Shown here: positions 44,447 through 54,239 of the stretch, one piece after another
Layout: every line of letters begins with the position of its first letter
Numbering within the stretch: the first letter of the stretch is position 1
Assembly (NCBI GenBank): GCA_030430625.1
Contig: JAUIKL010000002.1
Location: 1 to 64,000 of the forward strand
DNA: 64,000 bases
Source of the DNA: Gemmatimonadota bacterium
GTDB taxonomy: Bacteria; Gemmatimonadota; Gemmatimonadetes; Longimicrobiales; Gaopeijiaceae
Direction of reading: 5' to 3'
The notes under the pieces: model-generated
Seen by the model: the letters and a program-made list of their open reading frames with translations, nothing else
What the model was told of the DNA's origin: nothing
Databases searched by the model: none
Translations under genes and position numbers: made by a program

Positions 44447-45187
44447 ATGAGCCACGACACTCGCCCGACGACGGGGTCCGCCCCGATCTCCCTTCGCCTC
44501 GAAGGAGAACGCATCGTCGAGACGGTGGAGCGCCTGAGCCGACGCATCGGGGAACGCTTTCCCGACTCGGGCCTCAACCGCCTCGGATCGGACCTCCTCG
44601 AGATTGCTCGACACACTCAGGAGCACCTGGACGAGATCGCCCGCCCGATCCTCTGGCTCCGGACCGCGACCTGGCTGATGGCGACCCTCCTGATCGCCGG
44701 CGCACTGGCCGCCTTCTGGGCGGTGCTCGCAGCCATCCCCGAGGGCTTCGAGAACCCCCTGGAAGCGGTCCAGGTCCTCGAGGCCGGGATCCAGGACGTG
44801 GTCTTCGTCGGCTTCGGCCTGGTCTTCCTCGTCACGGCGGAGAACCGACTTCGGCGAAAACAGGCGCTCGTCTTCCTCCGGGAGCTTCGTGCGCTGGCTC
44901 ACATCGTGGACATGCATCAGTTGACCAAGGATCCCGATCGGCTCCTCCACCCGGTCGAGGATACGGCGTCGTCCCCGAGTCGCGTTCTCACGCGGGACGA
45001 GCTCGGTCGGTACCTCGACTACTGTTCCGAGATCCTCAGCCTGACATCGAAGCTGGCCGCGCTCTACGCGCAGCGTTTCGACGACTCCGTGGTTCTCCAG
45101 GCGGTCGACGAAGTCGAGGTCCTCACCGGTGGGCTGAGCAACAAGATCTGGCAGAAGATCATGATGCTGGACCAGGCTCACGGCTGA
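44447..45187 (+). CDS. two-helix membrane protein of unknown function
   Basis: Protein of 246 residues starting at the ATG at 44447. The N-terminal 65 residues are a soluble helical part. Two membrane helices follow ('WLRTATWLMATLLIAGALAAFWAVLAA' and 'VVFVGFGLVFLVTAENRL'), then about 110 helical residues ('ALVFLRELRALAHIVDMHQLTKDPDRLL'). I do not recognise a named family. It starts 128 bases from the divergent hydrolase and ends only 2 bases from the end of the convergent pseudopilin gene. Confidence 0.65.
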   Translation: MSHDTRPTTGSAPISLRLEGERIVETVERLSRRIGERFPDSGLNRLGSDLLEIARHTQEHLDEIARPILWLRTATWLMATLLIAGALAAFWAVLAAIPEGFENPLEAVQVLEAGIQDVVFVGFGLVFLVTAENRLRRKQALVFLRELRALAHIVDMHQLTKDPDRLLHPVEDTASSPSRVLTRDELGRYLDYCSEILSLTSKLAALYAQRFDDSVVLQAVDEVEVLTGGLSNKIWQKIMMLDQAHG

Positions 45188-45189
45188 GG

Positions 45190-46218
45190 TCAGCGCGCCT
45201 CGAACATCGTGTTCGGGAGGAGTTCGAAGTACGAGAGGGATTCGTTGGCGGCGTACACGTTGCACGAGGCGTAGCGGACGCTCGTCCGCATGTCCAACGA
45301 AGAAGGCGAATTGTTCGCGTCCAACCCCGCGATCAGCATGCCGTCCACGGAGCCGCCCCCAAGGAAGCCGAGGAAGGGCTCGTCCATGTTCTCGACGAGG
45401 ACGATCCCGTCCCAGTTGAAGAGGAACCAGGGTCGGAAGTTGCCGACCCAGATGAGCACGCCCCGGTTGTGGCGCCCGGCGGTGTTGAGGATCGAAGCCC
45501 CCGTGTAGCGGACGAGGGGGAACGAGTCGGCCGGGATCGATCCGAGAGAAGGCAGCGTGTTTTCGTAGTCCACCGGGAAGTCCGGGTCGCTCAGCACGTC
45601 CCACCGCGCCACGATCGAGTCCCGTACTTCCGTCCATCCGCCGGGCCAGAGCTCGAAGAGTGGCACGCCGACCGACGTGCCGAGTACCGACGATCGGGCC
45701 ACCACACCCGCGATCGGCGTCGCGCCTCCCCCCGGGCACTGCAGAAAGGTGTTAGTGTCGATTCCGACCGTCGTGCCGAGCGGGTGCACGATGAGGCTGT
45801 TCACCGAAGTCACCAGAGCCGCCATGTGCGGAATCGGTCGGCGATGCAGGACCGCCTGGGCCGCCACGATCCGACGGGCCGGTGAGTCGGGCGTGCGCGG
45901 ATCCGCGACGGTCGCCTCGGCCTTCAGGGTGTATACGTGGGTCAGCGAATCGGTCTCCGCCATCTTCCGGGGCGTGACGACGACGACGCCGTCGCCCATG
46001 GCATAGGTCACGGTGTCGGGCACCGTCCCCGAGTGTTCACCCACGAAGCGCTCGATCCCCGCGCGCGCTACTGCCAGCGCCTCGTCTCCCTGGCTGGAGT
46101 AGCGAGCCATCGCGCCCTCGGACGCGACGACGAGGTAGCCGGCCGCCCCCGCCACCGAGATGGCGAACAGCATGAACACGACGAGCGCGAGGACGAAGCC
46201 GCGGTCGGCGCGTGTCAT
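45190..46218 (-). CDS. PilX-like minor pseudopilin
   Basis: Protein of 342 residues beginning 'MTRADRGFVLALVVFMLFAISVAGAAGYLV', a short basic leader, Gly-Phe cleavage site and long hydrophobic helix as in PilX/GspK-like proteins. The rest is a large extracellular part containing 'GDEALAVARAGIERFVGEHSG' near the helix and two Cys ('LQCPGG', 'YASCNVY'). The ATG overlaps the stop of the PilW-like gene (ATGA). Last of four consecutive minor pilin genes; together they likely form the tip of a type IV pilus or type II-like pseudopilus. Confidence 0.8.
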   Translation of the reverse strand: MTRADRGFVLALVVFMLFAISVAGAAGYLVVASEGAMARYSSQGDEALAVARAGIERFVGEHSGTVPDTVTYAMGDGVVVVTPRKMAETDSLTHVYTLKAEATVADPRTPDSPARRIVAAQAVLHRRPIPHMAALVTSVNSLIVHPLGTTVGIDTNTFLQCPGGGATPIAGVVARSSVLGTSVGVPLFELWPGGWTEVRDSIVARWDVLSDPDFPVDYENTLPSLGSIPADSFPLVRYTGASILNTAGRHNRGVLIWVGNFRPWFLFNWDGIVLVENMDEPFLGFLGGGSVDGMLIAGLDANNSPSSLDMRTSVRYASCNVYAANESLSYFELLPNTMFEAR

Positions 46219-47054
46219 CGGATCTGCCTCACCGCGATCTCGGTCGACCAGCCGAAGGTGACGTCGTCCAGTCCGCCGGTGGCCGCGGTCTTTCGGGCGT
46301 TCGCCACGACACGGATCGCGTCGATGGCTCCGACCGAGGCCGCAGTCACGGTGTCCACGTACGTGGAGCTGCCTGCCACCCGATACTGGAACTGAGCGGT
46401 CGAATCCATCCCGGTGACGAACTCGAGTTCTGCGAAGCCTCGCGGTGTCCGGAAGAGCGATGTCGAGACCGAATCGAGGACGGAGAGACCGAAGGTGTAC
46501 GTCGCCTCCCTGAAGAGCATCACGACGTCGCCCTCGACAGGGGTCGTCGAGAAGAGGCCGTTGAGCCCGACGATCCGATGGAATTCGGTACTCGCGCCCG
46601 TCGTGTCGGCACCGGCCGCGGCACACCCGGACGCCGAGCCCGCATCCGACCCGTTCAACGTGGACCAGTCGGCCAGCGCGTACTCCCACGTCGAGTCGTT
46701 GCGAAGCGCGAGGCCGGCCACGGTAGAGGTGTTCAGGCGCGCCTCACCACCCGGCGTCTGGATGTCACCGAGCGAACTGCTGGCCTTGTTACAGATCACC
46801 GACGTGGCGATGGGGGAGCGGATGGTCAGCGTCCGGGCGCCCGCCACGACGATGCCGTCCTCGGCGGCGCTGCGGATATCGAGCCCGAGAAGTTGCGTGG
46901 CGGCGCGGGCGTTGTCCTGGACCTCGGCCCGCAGGGTGAGGGTCGAGTAGAAGGTGTTCTGAACCAGGAAGGCGTGCGTGGCCAACGCGATCACGAGGCT
47001 CGACAGGACCAACGCAATCAGCGTCTCGACCAACGTGAAGCCCCCGGGCCGCAT
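46215..47054 (-). CDS. PilW-like minor pseudopilin
   Basis: Protein of 279 residues from the ATG at 47054, which overlaps the preceding stop (TGATG). The prepilin leader is 'MRPGG^FTLVETLIALVLSSLVIAL', with the conserved Glu at position 5 of the mature helix. 'QDNARAATQLLGLDIRSAAEDG' after the helix is typical of PilW/GspJ-type proteins. The C-terminal domain is beta-rich. Processing by a prepilin peptidase is expected; that gene is not in the window. Confidence 0.85.
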   Translation of the reverse strand: MRPGGFTLVETLIALVLSSLVIALATHAFLVQNTFYSTLTLRAEVQDNARAATQLLGLDIRSAAEDGIVVAGARTLTIRSPIATSVICNKASSSLGDIQTPGGEARLNTSTVAGLALRNDSTWEYALADWSTLNGSDAGSASGCAAAGADTTGASTEFHRIVGLNGLFSTTPVEGDVVMLFREATYTFGLSVLDSVSTSLFRTPRGFAELEFVTGMDSTAQFQYRVAGSSTYVDTVTAASVGAIDAIRVVANARKTAATGGLDDVTFGWSTEIAVRQIR

Positions 47055-47452
47055 CACCAGACTCCCGACACGTACGACGTAACGTCGTGTGTGGGCCCCG
47101 TCCCCGATGCGGACGAGATCGTGACATCGATCCGCGCCAACACCGCCGTCATCGATGTGACGACGATGGTGCGCTCGTACGACCACCCCTGGACGGTCGT
47201 CGTGTCGACGGTGGTTCCGGCTCCGAGTGAGTCGAGCGGCATCGACTCCAGGCTGTCCAGGGTCGCGCTGGCCAGCGCGACGATCTCGGATCGGGCCCCG
47301 GCGTTCCGGATCTGGCCGGTGAGCGCACTTCCCGCCTGCATCACCATGAGGATCCCGGCGGAGAAGATGACGAGCGCCCCCACGACTTCGATCAGGGTGA
47401 AGCCACCGACGCACCCACGCACCCGCCCCCCCTTGCAGGACATCGCCCTCAA
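47054..47452 (-). CDS. PilV-like minor pseudopilin
   Basis: Protein of 132 residues with leader and helix 'GCVGG^FTLIEVVGALVIFSAGILMVMQAG'. 'ALASATLDSLESMP' after the helix is characteristic of PilV/GspI-type proteins. The TTG at 47452 overlaps the stop of the GspH-like gene; the ATG at 47443, giving 129 residues, is the alternative start. Overlaps the PilW-like gene at its end. Confidence 0.83.
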   Translation of the reverse strand: MRAMSCKGGRVRGCVGGFTLIEVVGALVIFSAGILMVMQAGSALTGQIRNAGARSEIVALASATLDSLESMPLDSLGAGTTVDTTTVQGWSYERTIVVTSMTAVLARIDVTISSASGTGPTHDVTSYVSGVW

Positions 47453-47937
47453 CTCTGCTCGATCCTCGAGGCCCCCATACCGTTGAACGTTACACGGTAC
47501 GTCGTGGGACCGGCAGAAAAAGTCGCCGTGGCAATCGCACTGCCCCAGGGCGTGACATCGGCCATACCCCTCGAATCGAAAAGGAGGGAGTCCCCGCTGA
47601 GGTCGAGGGTGATGGCCGTCAGCTCGATTTCACCGTTGGCCCCGAATCGCCGGCGGGCGATCTCCGTCGAGGTCGAGGGAGAGACCACTTCGTATAGGAG
47701 CGTCCCTTCGAAGAAGCGGACGACGACCGGCTCGTTGACACGGATCGCGTAGCTCCGAGCCGCCGTCAGATCTTGAGCGAACACCTGCGCCGCTCGGCGC
47801 GCGGCATCGCGTCGGAAGTAGTCCGAGAAGGTCAGGGTACCGAACGTCATGACGATCGCGGCGATCGTGACGACGATGAGGAGCTCGATCAGCGTGAAGC
47901 CACGCCGCATCCCGCCCGCCCCCCCTCGGCCCGACAT
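47449..47937 (-). CDS. GspH/FimT-like minor pseudopilin
   Basis: Protein of 162 residues with 'MRRG^FTLIELLIVVTIAAIVMTFG', the classical type IV pilin N-terminus. 'AQVFAQDLTAARSYAIRVNEPVVVRF' is the GspH/FimT pattern, and the end is beta-rich ('YRVTFNGMGASRI'). The ATG at 47937 overlaps the stop of the glutamate dehydrogenase gene (TGATG). A second ATG at 47910 directly before MRRG would give a shorter, more usual leader. Confidence 0.87.
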   Translation of the reverse strand: MSGRGGAGGMRRGFTLIELLIVVTIAAIVMTFGTLTFSDYFRRDAARRAAQVFAQDLTAARSYAIRVNEPVVVRFFEGTLLYEVVSPSTSTEIARRRFGANGEIELTAITLDLSGDSLLFDSRGMADVTPWGSAIATATFSAGPTTYRVTFNGMGASRIEQS

Positions 47938-50900
47938 CAGCCCTCGCGAGCCTCGCTTCGGGCCACCCGATCCGCAATCGCTCCGAGCTCTCGCGTCGCC
48001 ACCGACGCGGCCGCCAACCCGATCTCACCCTCCTCCCGCAGCTCGGTGCTGATCGAATCGAAGCGCTCTACCTCCCGCTGCGTAAGAAGACCAGGGTAGT
48101 CCGACCCGGCCCCACTCCGGTTGGTCCGCGCCGCTCGCTGCATCAGACCCACCGTCAGCGCTCGGTGCGCCCGAGACAGGTCGGAGGAGAGCACCTGTAC
48201 GGCGCGCTGCTCCCACGGGTCGTCGCCTGCCGACGCAAACGTCTTGCGGCGCAGCCACGGAATCTCGAACCGGGCCGATGCCTGATAGTACGCGCGGGCC
48301 GTCGCTACCGCCTCCGACCCCGTCTCGCGCGCGATCCCGAGGATCTCGAGGATCTGATCGAGGAACCGAAGGGTGATCAGCCGCCGGGAGAACGCTTCGT
48401 CCGCACCCAGCTCCTGGATCTCGCGAACCCGCGCCTCGAACAGCTGGAGTTCTTCACCGGCGACCACCTCCCCGAAGGCGTCGCGCAACTCCGCGAGTCC
48501 AGAGAGGTTCTGGTCGACGATGTCGGCGGCTTCGTGCTCCGGATCCTTGTTCAACAGGACCCACCGCGTCGTGCGCTCGAGCACACGTGAGAGGGCGAGC
48601 AGCCATCGGTACGAGACGCGCGCGTTCAGCGAGGTACTCTGGGTGGCCATCTGGCCCAGCAGCGCCCGGTGATCGGAGAGCCGTGAAGCGACGAGCCAGG
48701 CTCGAACGACCTCCTCGGCACCCGCACCGGTATCCCGCATCACGCGGGTCACGAAGCCGGCCCCCATCAGGTCCACGAGATCGTTGGTGACCTCGGCCGT
48801 GATGATCTCCCGACGGAGTCGGTGCCCGTCGAGGTTGGCCTCGCCGGCCGCACGCATGGCCTTGGCCGGGAAGTACCCGAGGAGGTAGCTGTACGTGGCC
48901 GGATCGTCCGGAAGTCGGCCCGCAAGCAGCTGTCCCTTCAACCGAAGCTTCGAGTAGGCCAGGAGGACACAGAGCTCCGGTCGGGCCATCGCCTGACTCC
49001 GCCCCTTTCGTTCGGCAAGAACGTCCGCGGAGGGGAGGCGCTCGGCGGCTCGATCGAGTTCCCCCGCCTTCTCCAGCGTGTACATCAGGTCGCGGAAGTC
49101 GTCGAGCGATTCCTTCGAGCGACGCTCGTCGAGCGAGATGGCGAGGCTCTGGGACCGGTTGTTCTCCAGGACGAGCTCCGCCACCGCTTCGGTCAGCTCC
49201 TCCAGCAGCTCGTTGCGCTCGTCCGCCGTGAGGGAACCAGCCTGAACCGCGGGCGCGAGCAGGATCTTGAGGTTCACCTCATGATCCGACATGTCGACGC
49301 CGGCCGAGTTGTCCAACGCGTCGGTGTTGAGGCGGCCACCCGCAAGCGCGTACTCGACCCGCGCCCGCTGCGTCATGCCGAGGTTGCCGCCCTCGCCGAT
49401 CACGTCACAGCGAAGGGCGCCGGCATCGACTCGAACCGCATCGTTGGCCGGATCCCCGGCGTCCGCGTGGGTCTCGGTGGCCGACTTCACGTAGGTGCCG
49501 ATCCCACCGTTCCACAGGAGCTCGACCGGGGCAGCCAGCACGGCCTGAATGAGCGCCTCCCCGTTGGTCGGGGCCTCCTCGTCGTCCTTGATGCCCAATG
49601 CCGCGCGCGCCTGAGGGGTCAGTTCGACCTCCTTGGCCCCGCGGGGCACGATCATCCCTCCCTCGCTCATGAGGGAGGTGTCGTAGTCCTCCCAGCTCGA
49701 GCGACCGAGCGCGAACATCCGTTTGCGCTCCTCGTACGTGGTGGCCGGGTCCGGATCGGGATCGATGAAGATGTGCCGGTGATCGAACGCGGCGATCAAG
49801 CGGATGTGCTCGGACAACAGCATTCCGTTCCCGAAGACATCCCCGCTCATGTCCCCGATACCCGCCACGGTGAAGGGCTCGGCCTGGATGTCCTTCCCTT
49901 TCTCCCGGAAGTGACGACGCACGCACTCCCACGCCCCCCGGGCTGTGATCCCGACAGACTTGTGGTCGTACCCGTGTGACCCGCCCGAGGCGAAAGCGTC
50001 GTCGAGCCAGAATTCGTAGTCGGCCGAAACCCCGTTCGCGATGTCCGAGAAGGTCGCGGTCCCCTTGTCGGCAGCCACGACGAGATACGGATCGGGCGGA
50101 TCGAAAGCCACGACGTCCGGAGCCGGCTGGGTCTCCCCTCCCACGATGTTGTCGGTGAGATCGAGGAGACCTCGGATCAGGGTCTGGTACTGGGCCTTCC
50201 CTTCCGCGAACCACTCCTCTCGATCGGAAGGCGTGTACCGGGTGACGAAGCCACCCTTCGAGCCTCCGGGCACGATGACGGCGTTCTTCACCATCTGCGT
50301 GTTCACGAGGCCGAGAACCTCGGTCCGGAAGTCGTCGGGTCGATCGCTCCACCGGATCCCGCCGCGGGCCACGGTCGAGCCCCGAAGATGCACACCTTCC
50401 ATCCTCGACGAGTGAACCCACACCTCGAAGAGGAGTTCGGTCGCCCGACTGTTGGCCAGATCCCCGACGAGGAATTTGAAGGAGATGTAGGGTACCCCCC
50501 CCGACCGGTATGTCGGCTTCGTCCCTCCACGTCGGTAGAAGTTGGTTCGGACGGCCGAAGAGATGACCTCCTCGAGCCTCCGCAGCGCGCGATCGTCGGC
50601 CAGGAGCGCGACACTCCGCAACGACGCATGGAATACGCGCAGGATGTCCTCGGCGGCCGAATCCCGCTGGGCCGTCGTCCGGGCGATCGCGGGATCGAAT
50701 CTCACTCGGAAGAGGTCGAAGAGGACCTTGGCGATCCCCGGGTACTGAACGAGTGCGGTCTGGAGCGCCGCCCGGGACGGGACCGAGCCCCGTTGGAAGG
50801 CGTAGCCCGAGAATCCCCGCAGCACGTCGATCTCCCGCCAAGTGAGTCCGGCCGTGACGACCAGAGCATTGAGCGGGTCGCTGATCACGTCGCCGGCTCG

Positions 50901-52856
50901 GGCCGCGAGCAGCGTACTCGAGAGGCGGTCGGAACACTCTTCGACGACCAGACGATGTCCCGCGGCATCCTGAATGGCAAAGACGTAGATGGTGGCTTCG
51001 GGCTCACCGTCTCGCTCGACCTCGTAGGGCTTCATGGCCAGAACACGAAGCCCCGCGTTCTCCAGGATCGGCATGAAGTCCGAGAGAACCAGGCGTGAGG
51101 ATCGGAGGAAAACCTTGAGCTCGGTCGCGTCCTGGACCCCCGCCACTGACTCGTCGTCGGCGTGGTTGGTCAGGCGGATCGAGATCTGCTCCCCCTCGTC
51201 GAGCAGTCGCTCCATCTCGAGGATGTCGTCGACGGCGATCGCCGGGTCGGCAGCCGCCTGGTACTCGCGGCTCAGGGCCTGTCCATAGTACTCGGCGAGG
51301 CGCGCCGCTTCGTCCGTCGAACACGAAGCCTCCAGCCCGTCCTGCACCCGATCCGCCCACGTGCGGATGATGCCCGCAACCAACACCTCCAACTCCGCCT
51401 CGGTCACCGCGCTCACAGACTCGGGCTCGGCGCCGATGTAGAAGTGGAGCCGGGCCTGGTCTCCCTCACCCATGGCCAGATGGTAGTTGAGCACGTCACC
51501 CCGATAGGCCTCGACGAGTGCCGCTTCGATCTGCTTCCGGATCGTCCCCGAGAAGCGGTCCCGCGCGACGATGATCAGGACGGACACACCGCGCTGGAGG
51601 GGATCCTCGCGGACCGCCACGCGCACCTCGCCACGACCGTACGAGTCGAGAATGGCCCGGATATCCTGACCGACCTCTTCGACCGACTCCAGGAAGAGCT
51701 GCTCCTTGGGGAGCGAGTCGAAGATCGTGATGGTCTCCTTGTAGTCGTGCGATCCCTCTCGCACACCGGCCGCATCGAGAACGTCGGCCAGCTTCACCCG
51801 GAGGACCGGTATCGTGCCCGACGGTTCGGCGTAGGCCTTGGAGGTGAACAGGCCGATGAAGCGGTGCTCCCCGATCACCTCTCCGGCATCCGAGAGCTTC
51901 TTGACTCCGACGTAGTCCATCCGGGCACGTCGGTGTACGGTGGACTCCGCGTTCGTCTTGTTGACGATCAAGACCGGACCGTGCATCGCCAGCTGCCGCA
52001 TGCCGGACTCGAGCTTCGAGAGCGGCACGGGTTCGGCGAACCGTGACTCCCCCTCGTTGCGGAGGAGGCCGAGCCCACTGCCCGGCTCGACGACAACGGC
52101 GGGCTCGGGCCCGGCGTCGGTCAGGAGGTCGTAACCACGGTATCCGAGGAAGACGAAGCCGCCGTCGCGAAGCCACCGCAGAAAGGCCTGAATCTCCTCG
52201 AACTCGTCGGAGCGCTCGGGGAAGCGCTGCGCATGCTCTCCGACTCCGTCCACGATGACGTCGAGCACGCCGAGCATCGGTTTGAAGTCGTCCGTCGCCC
52301 GCACGACGTCCTGAAGTCTGCGACGGACCTCGGTCAGGAGGGCATCACGGCGCTCCGAGTCCTCGATCCGAGCGATCTCACAGTGGACGATCGACTCCTT
52401 GGCCCCGCCGTCCGATGGCGCGTGGACCCCCACCACCTCACCATCGGCACCCCGCTCGATGTCGAGGATCGGATACACCATCCGCTCGATAGCGTATCCA
52501 GCCGCTCCGATGCACTCCCGGATCGAGTCGATGATGAAGGGTCGCTCCGAGACGTTGGTGCGGATGACCGTGACATCGTCACCCCACTCGCCGTCCGGAT
52601 TCTCGACGGCGACATCCACCCGTGACGCACGCGTCGACTGGAGGAAGCCGAACGTCGATGTCGCCATGGCCGCGAGTTCGTCGGCCGAACGGGCCCGGAG
52701 TAACTCCTCGGGCGCGCGGGACAGAAAGAGACGTGTGAAGGCGAGGAGAAGCGGGTCGGCTCCTCCAGGTCGCGCCTCGAGCTTGCGGCACGCCGACACG
52801 ATGGCCGGCGACTCCGCGCGGAGCCGCCGTTCGGCCGCTCCCGGTTGGTCGCTCAT
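47937..52856 (-). CDS. NAD-specific glutamate dehydrogenase, large (180-kDa) class
   Basis: Protein of 1639 residues converting glutamate to 2-oxoglutarate and ammonia with NAD. Size and segments fit the L-GDH class known from Streptomyces and Pseudomonas: an N-terminal regulatory region with ACT-like parts ('VIRTNVSERPFIIDSIRE'), then the catalytic domain ('GGIRWSDRPDDFRTEVLGL', 'VIVPGGSKGGFVTRY', 'GIGDMSGDVFGNGML') and a helical C-terminal domain. The ATG at 52856 gives 'MSDQPGAAERRL'; the track start uses a TTG ten codons upstream, and neither has a strong ribosome binding site. It is divergent from the YhaO gene. Its stop overlaps the first pseudopilin start, so the pilin genes probably share its transcript. 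Confidence 0.95.
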   Translation of the reverse strand: MSDQPGAAERRLRAESPAIVSACRKLEARPGGADPLLLAFTRLFLSRAPEELLRARSADELAAMATSTFGFLQSTRASRVDVAVENPDGEWGDDVTVIRTNVSERPFIIDSIRECIGAAGYAIERMVYPILDIERGADGEVVGVHAPSDGGAKESIVHCEIARIEDSERRDALLTEVRRRLQDVVRATDDFKPMLGVLDVIVDGVGEHAQRFPERSDEFEEIQAFLRWLRDGGFVFLGYRGYDLLTDAGPEPAVVVEPGSGLGLLRNEGESRFAEPVPLSKLESGMRQLAMHGPVLIVNKTNAESTVHRRARMDYVGVKKLSDAGEVIGEHRFIGLFTSKAYAEPSGTIPVLRVKLADVLDAAGVREGSHDYKETITIFDSLPKEQLFLESVEEVGQDIRAILDSYGRGEVRVAVREDPLQRGVSVLIIVARDRFSGTIRKQIEAALVEAYRGDVLNYHLAMGEGDQARLHFYIGAEPESVSAVTEAELEVLVAGIIRTWADRVQDGLEASCSTDEAARLAEYYGQALSREYQAAADPAIAVDDILEMERLLDEGEQISIRLTNHADDESVAGVQDATELKVFLRSSRLVLSDFMPILENAGLRVLAMKPYEVERDGEPEATIYVFAIQDAAGHRLVVEECSDRLSSTLLAARAGDVISDPLNALVVTAGLTWREIDVLRGFSGYAFQRGSVPSRAALQTALVQYPGIAKVLFDLFRVRFDPAIARTTAQRDSAAEDILRVFHASLRSVALLADDRALRRLEEVISSAVRTNFYRRGGTKPTYRSGGVPYISFKFLVGDLANSRATELLFEVWVHSSRMEGVHLRGSTVARGGIRWSDRPDDFRTEVLGLVNTQMVKNAVIVPGGSKGGFVTRYTPSDREEWFAEGKAQYQTLIRGLLDLTDNIVGGETQPAPDVVAFDPPDPYLVVAADKGTATFSDIANGVSADYEFWLDDAFASGGSHGYDHKSVGITARGAWECVRRHFREKGKDIQAEPFTVAGIGDMSGDVFGNGMLLSEHIRLIAAFDHRHIFIDPDPDPATTYEERKRMFALGRSSWEDYDTSLMSEGGMIVPRGAKEVELTPQARAALGIKDDEEAPTNGEALIQAVLAAPVELLWNGGIGTYVKSATETHADAGDPANDAVRVDAGALRCDVIGEGGNLGMTQRARVEYALAGGRLNTDALDNSAGVDMSDHEVNLKILLAPAVQAGSLTADERNELLEELTEAVAELVLENNRSQSLAISLDERRSKESLDDFRDLMYTLEKAGELDRAAERLPSADVLAERKGRSQAMARPELCVLLAYSKLRLKGQLLAGRLPDDPATYSYLLGYFPAKAMRAAGEANLDGHRLRREIITAEVTNDLVDLMGAGFVTRVMRDTGAGAEEVVRAWLVASRLSDHRALLGQMATQSTSLNARVSYRWLLALSRVLERTTRWVLLNKDPEHEAADIVDQNLSGLAELRDAFGEVVAGEELQLFEARVREIQELGADEAFSRRLITLRFLDQILEILGIARETGSEAVATARAYYQASARFEIPWLRRKTFASAGDDPWEQRAVQVLSSDLSRAHRALTVGLMQRAARTNRSGAGSDYPGLLTQREVERFDSISTELREEGEIGLAAASVATRELGAIADRVARSEAREG

Positions 52857-52991
52857 ATGGTTGGACGGGACGTCGCGCCGGTACAAGAAGCGCGGGGGTT
52901 GTGACGGACCAGTGGACTACAACGTTACCTGAGATCCGCCCGGCGGGAAACCGAAAATTCCCAGGGTCGAAGCATTGCTCTAGGTTGGTCC

Positions 52992-54239
52992 ATGCGCTTT
53001 CTGCACATCGCCGATGTTCACCTCGACACGGGCTTCGCAGGCCGGTCGGACGAGGTCCGGGCCCGCCTTCGCGAGGCGTCGAGAACGGCCTTCGTCCGCG
53101 CCGTCGACCTGGCGATCCGTGAAGACGTCCACGCGATTCTGATTGCCGGGGATCTCTTCGACGGAGACCGGCTCTCCTTCGAGACGGAGCGCTTTCTTCT
53201 CCGCGAGACCGAGCGTCTTCAGGACCATCAGATCACGGTCGTCTACGCCACCGGGAACCACGATCCGGGTGGCAACACGGGCGGCCCCCGAACCCTGCCA
53301 TGGCCCGCGTGTGTCCGCGTGGCGGACGACCGCACCCCACGGCGTTTCCAGATCCTCGACCGGCAACGCGACCCCGTCGGTTTCATCACCGCGGTCGGCC
53401 ACGACGGCCCGCGCGTGTCCGAAGACCTGTCGCGGTTGCTTCCCGCTCCCGGTGACGAACTGCCGGAGGTAGCGCTTCTCCATACTCAGGTACACTCGTC
53501 CGAGGCGGCGGAGCAACACCACGCCTACGCCCCGTCCGATCTTACCTGGCTTCGGCATGCGGGCTACGACTACTGGGCGCTCGGCCACATTCACGTCGGG
53601 CAGGAGTTGTCGGACGACCCACCGATCTGGTACTCGGGGAGTCTGCAGGGGAAGACCCACGGTGACCGCGGCGCGCGCGGTGGATTGCTGGTCGACCTGT
53701 CCGATCGCCGGAATCCCGCCGTCTCCTTTCGCTCCCTGGCACCCGTGCGATGGGACACGATCGAAGCATCCCACCTCGATCACGTCGATTCGCTCGACGA
53801 GTTGGAACGGGCCATCCGTGTGGCCTGGCAAGCCGTGCGCGATGCCGACCCCGCGCCCCACGACATCGAGTGGATGGTCCGAGTCGTCTTGTCCGGGCCA
53901 TGCCCACTCTGGTCGGAGCTTCGTACCGAGGAAGATCGAGCCACTCTCGGGCGCGAACTGAGGGGTGTGCTCGGCGCCCTCGACGTGCTCGTCGTCGCCG
54001 ACACCGTCCACCCCGTCCTCCCGCTGGACGAGCACCGACTCCGCACCGATGTACTGGGGGAGGTCCTCCGTCTCTCTGACGCGGTACGCGGGGGGCGGGT
54101 CTCTTTGCACGGAGTACTCGAGGGGGGGCTGGCCGGGGTGACCGGCGACGACCCCGCTGCGATCGATGCCTACGTCCGCGACCTGCTGGGCGGGGCCGAT
54201 GGCGAATTGGCCGCGCGCCTGCTCGAGGGAGAGTCGTGA
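52992..54239 (+). CDS. YhaO/SbcD-like metallophosphoesterase nuclease
   Basis: Protein of 415 residues. All phosphoesterase motifs are visible: 'IADVHLD', 'AGDLFD', 'GNHDPGG', 'LLHTQVH' and 'ALGHIHVGQ', binding two metal ions. It is shorter than Escherichia coli-type pairs demand and matches the YhaO class of SbcD/Mre11-like exonucleases. The following gene encodes the ATPase partner and its start overlaps this stop (GTGA). Together they are expected to process broken or protein-blocked DNA ends. Confidence 0.9.
   Translation: MRFLHIADVHLDTGFAGRSDEVRARLREASRTAFVRAVDLAIREDVHAILIAGDLFDGDRLSFETERFLLRETERLQDHQITVVYATGNHDPGGNTGGPRTLPWPACVRVADDRTPRRFQILDRQRDPVGFITAVGHDGPRVSEDLSRLLPAPGDELPEVALLHTQVHSSEAAEQHHAYAPSDLTWLRHAGYDYWALGHIHVGQELSDDPPIWYSGSLQGKTHGDRGARGGLLVDLSDRRNPAVSFRSLAPVRWDTIEASHLDHVDSLDELERAIRVAWQAVRDADPAPHDIEWMVRVVLSGPCPLWSELRTEEDRATLGRELRGVLGALDVLVVADTVHPVLPLDEHRLRTDVLGEVLRLSDAVRGGRVSLHGVLEGGLAGVTGDDPAAIDAYVRDLLGGADGELAARLLEGES

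Noticed and set aside
46215-47486. plus-strand ORF 46212-47486 opposite the pseudopilins
   Set aside because: Overlaps two genes with clear prepilin leaders on the minus strand and has no recognisable domain.
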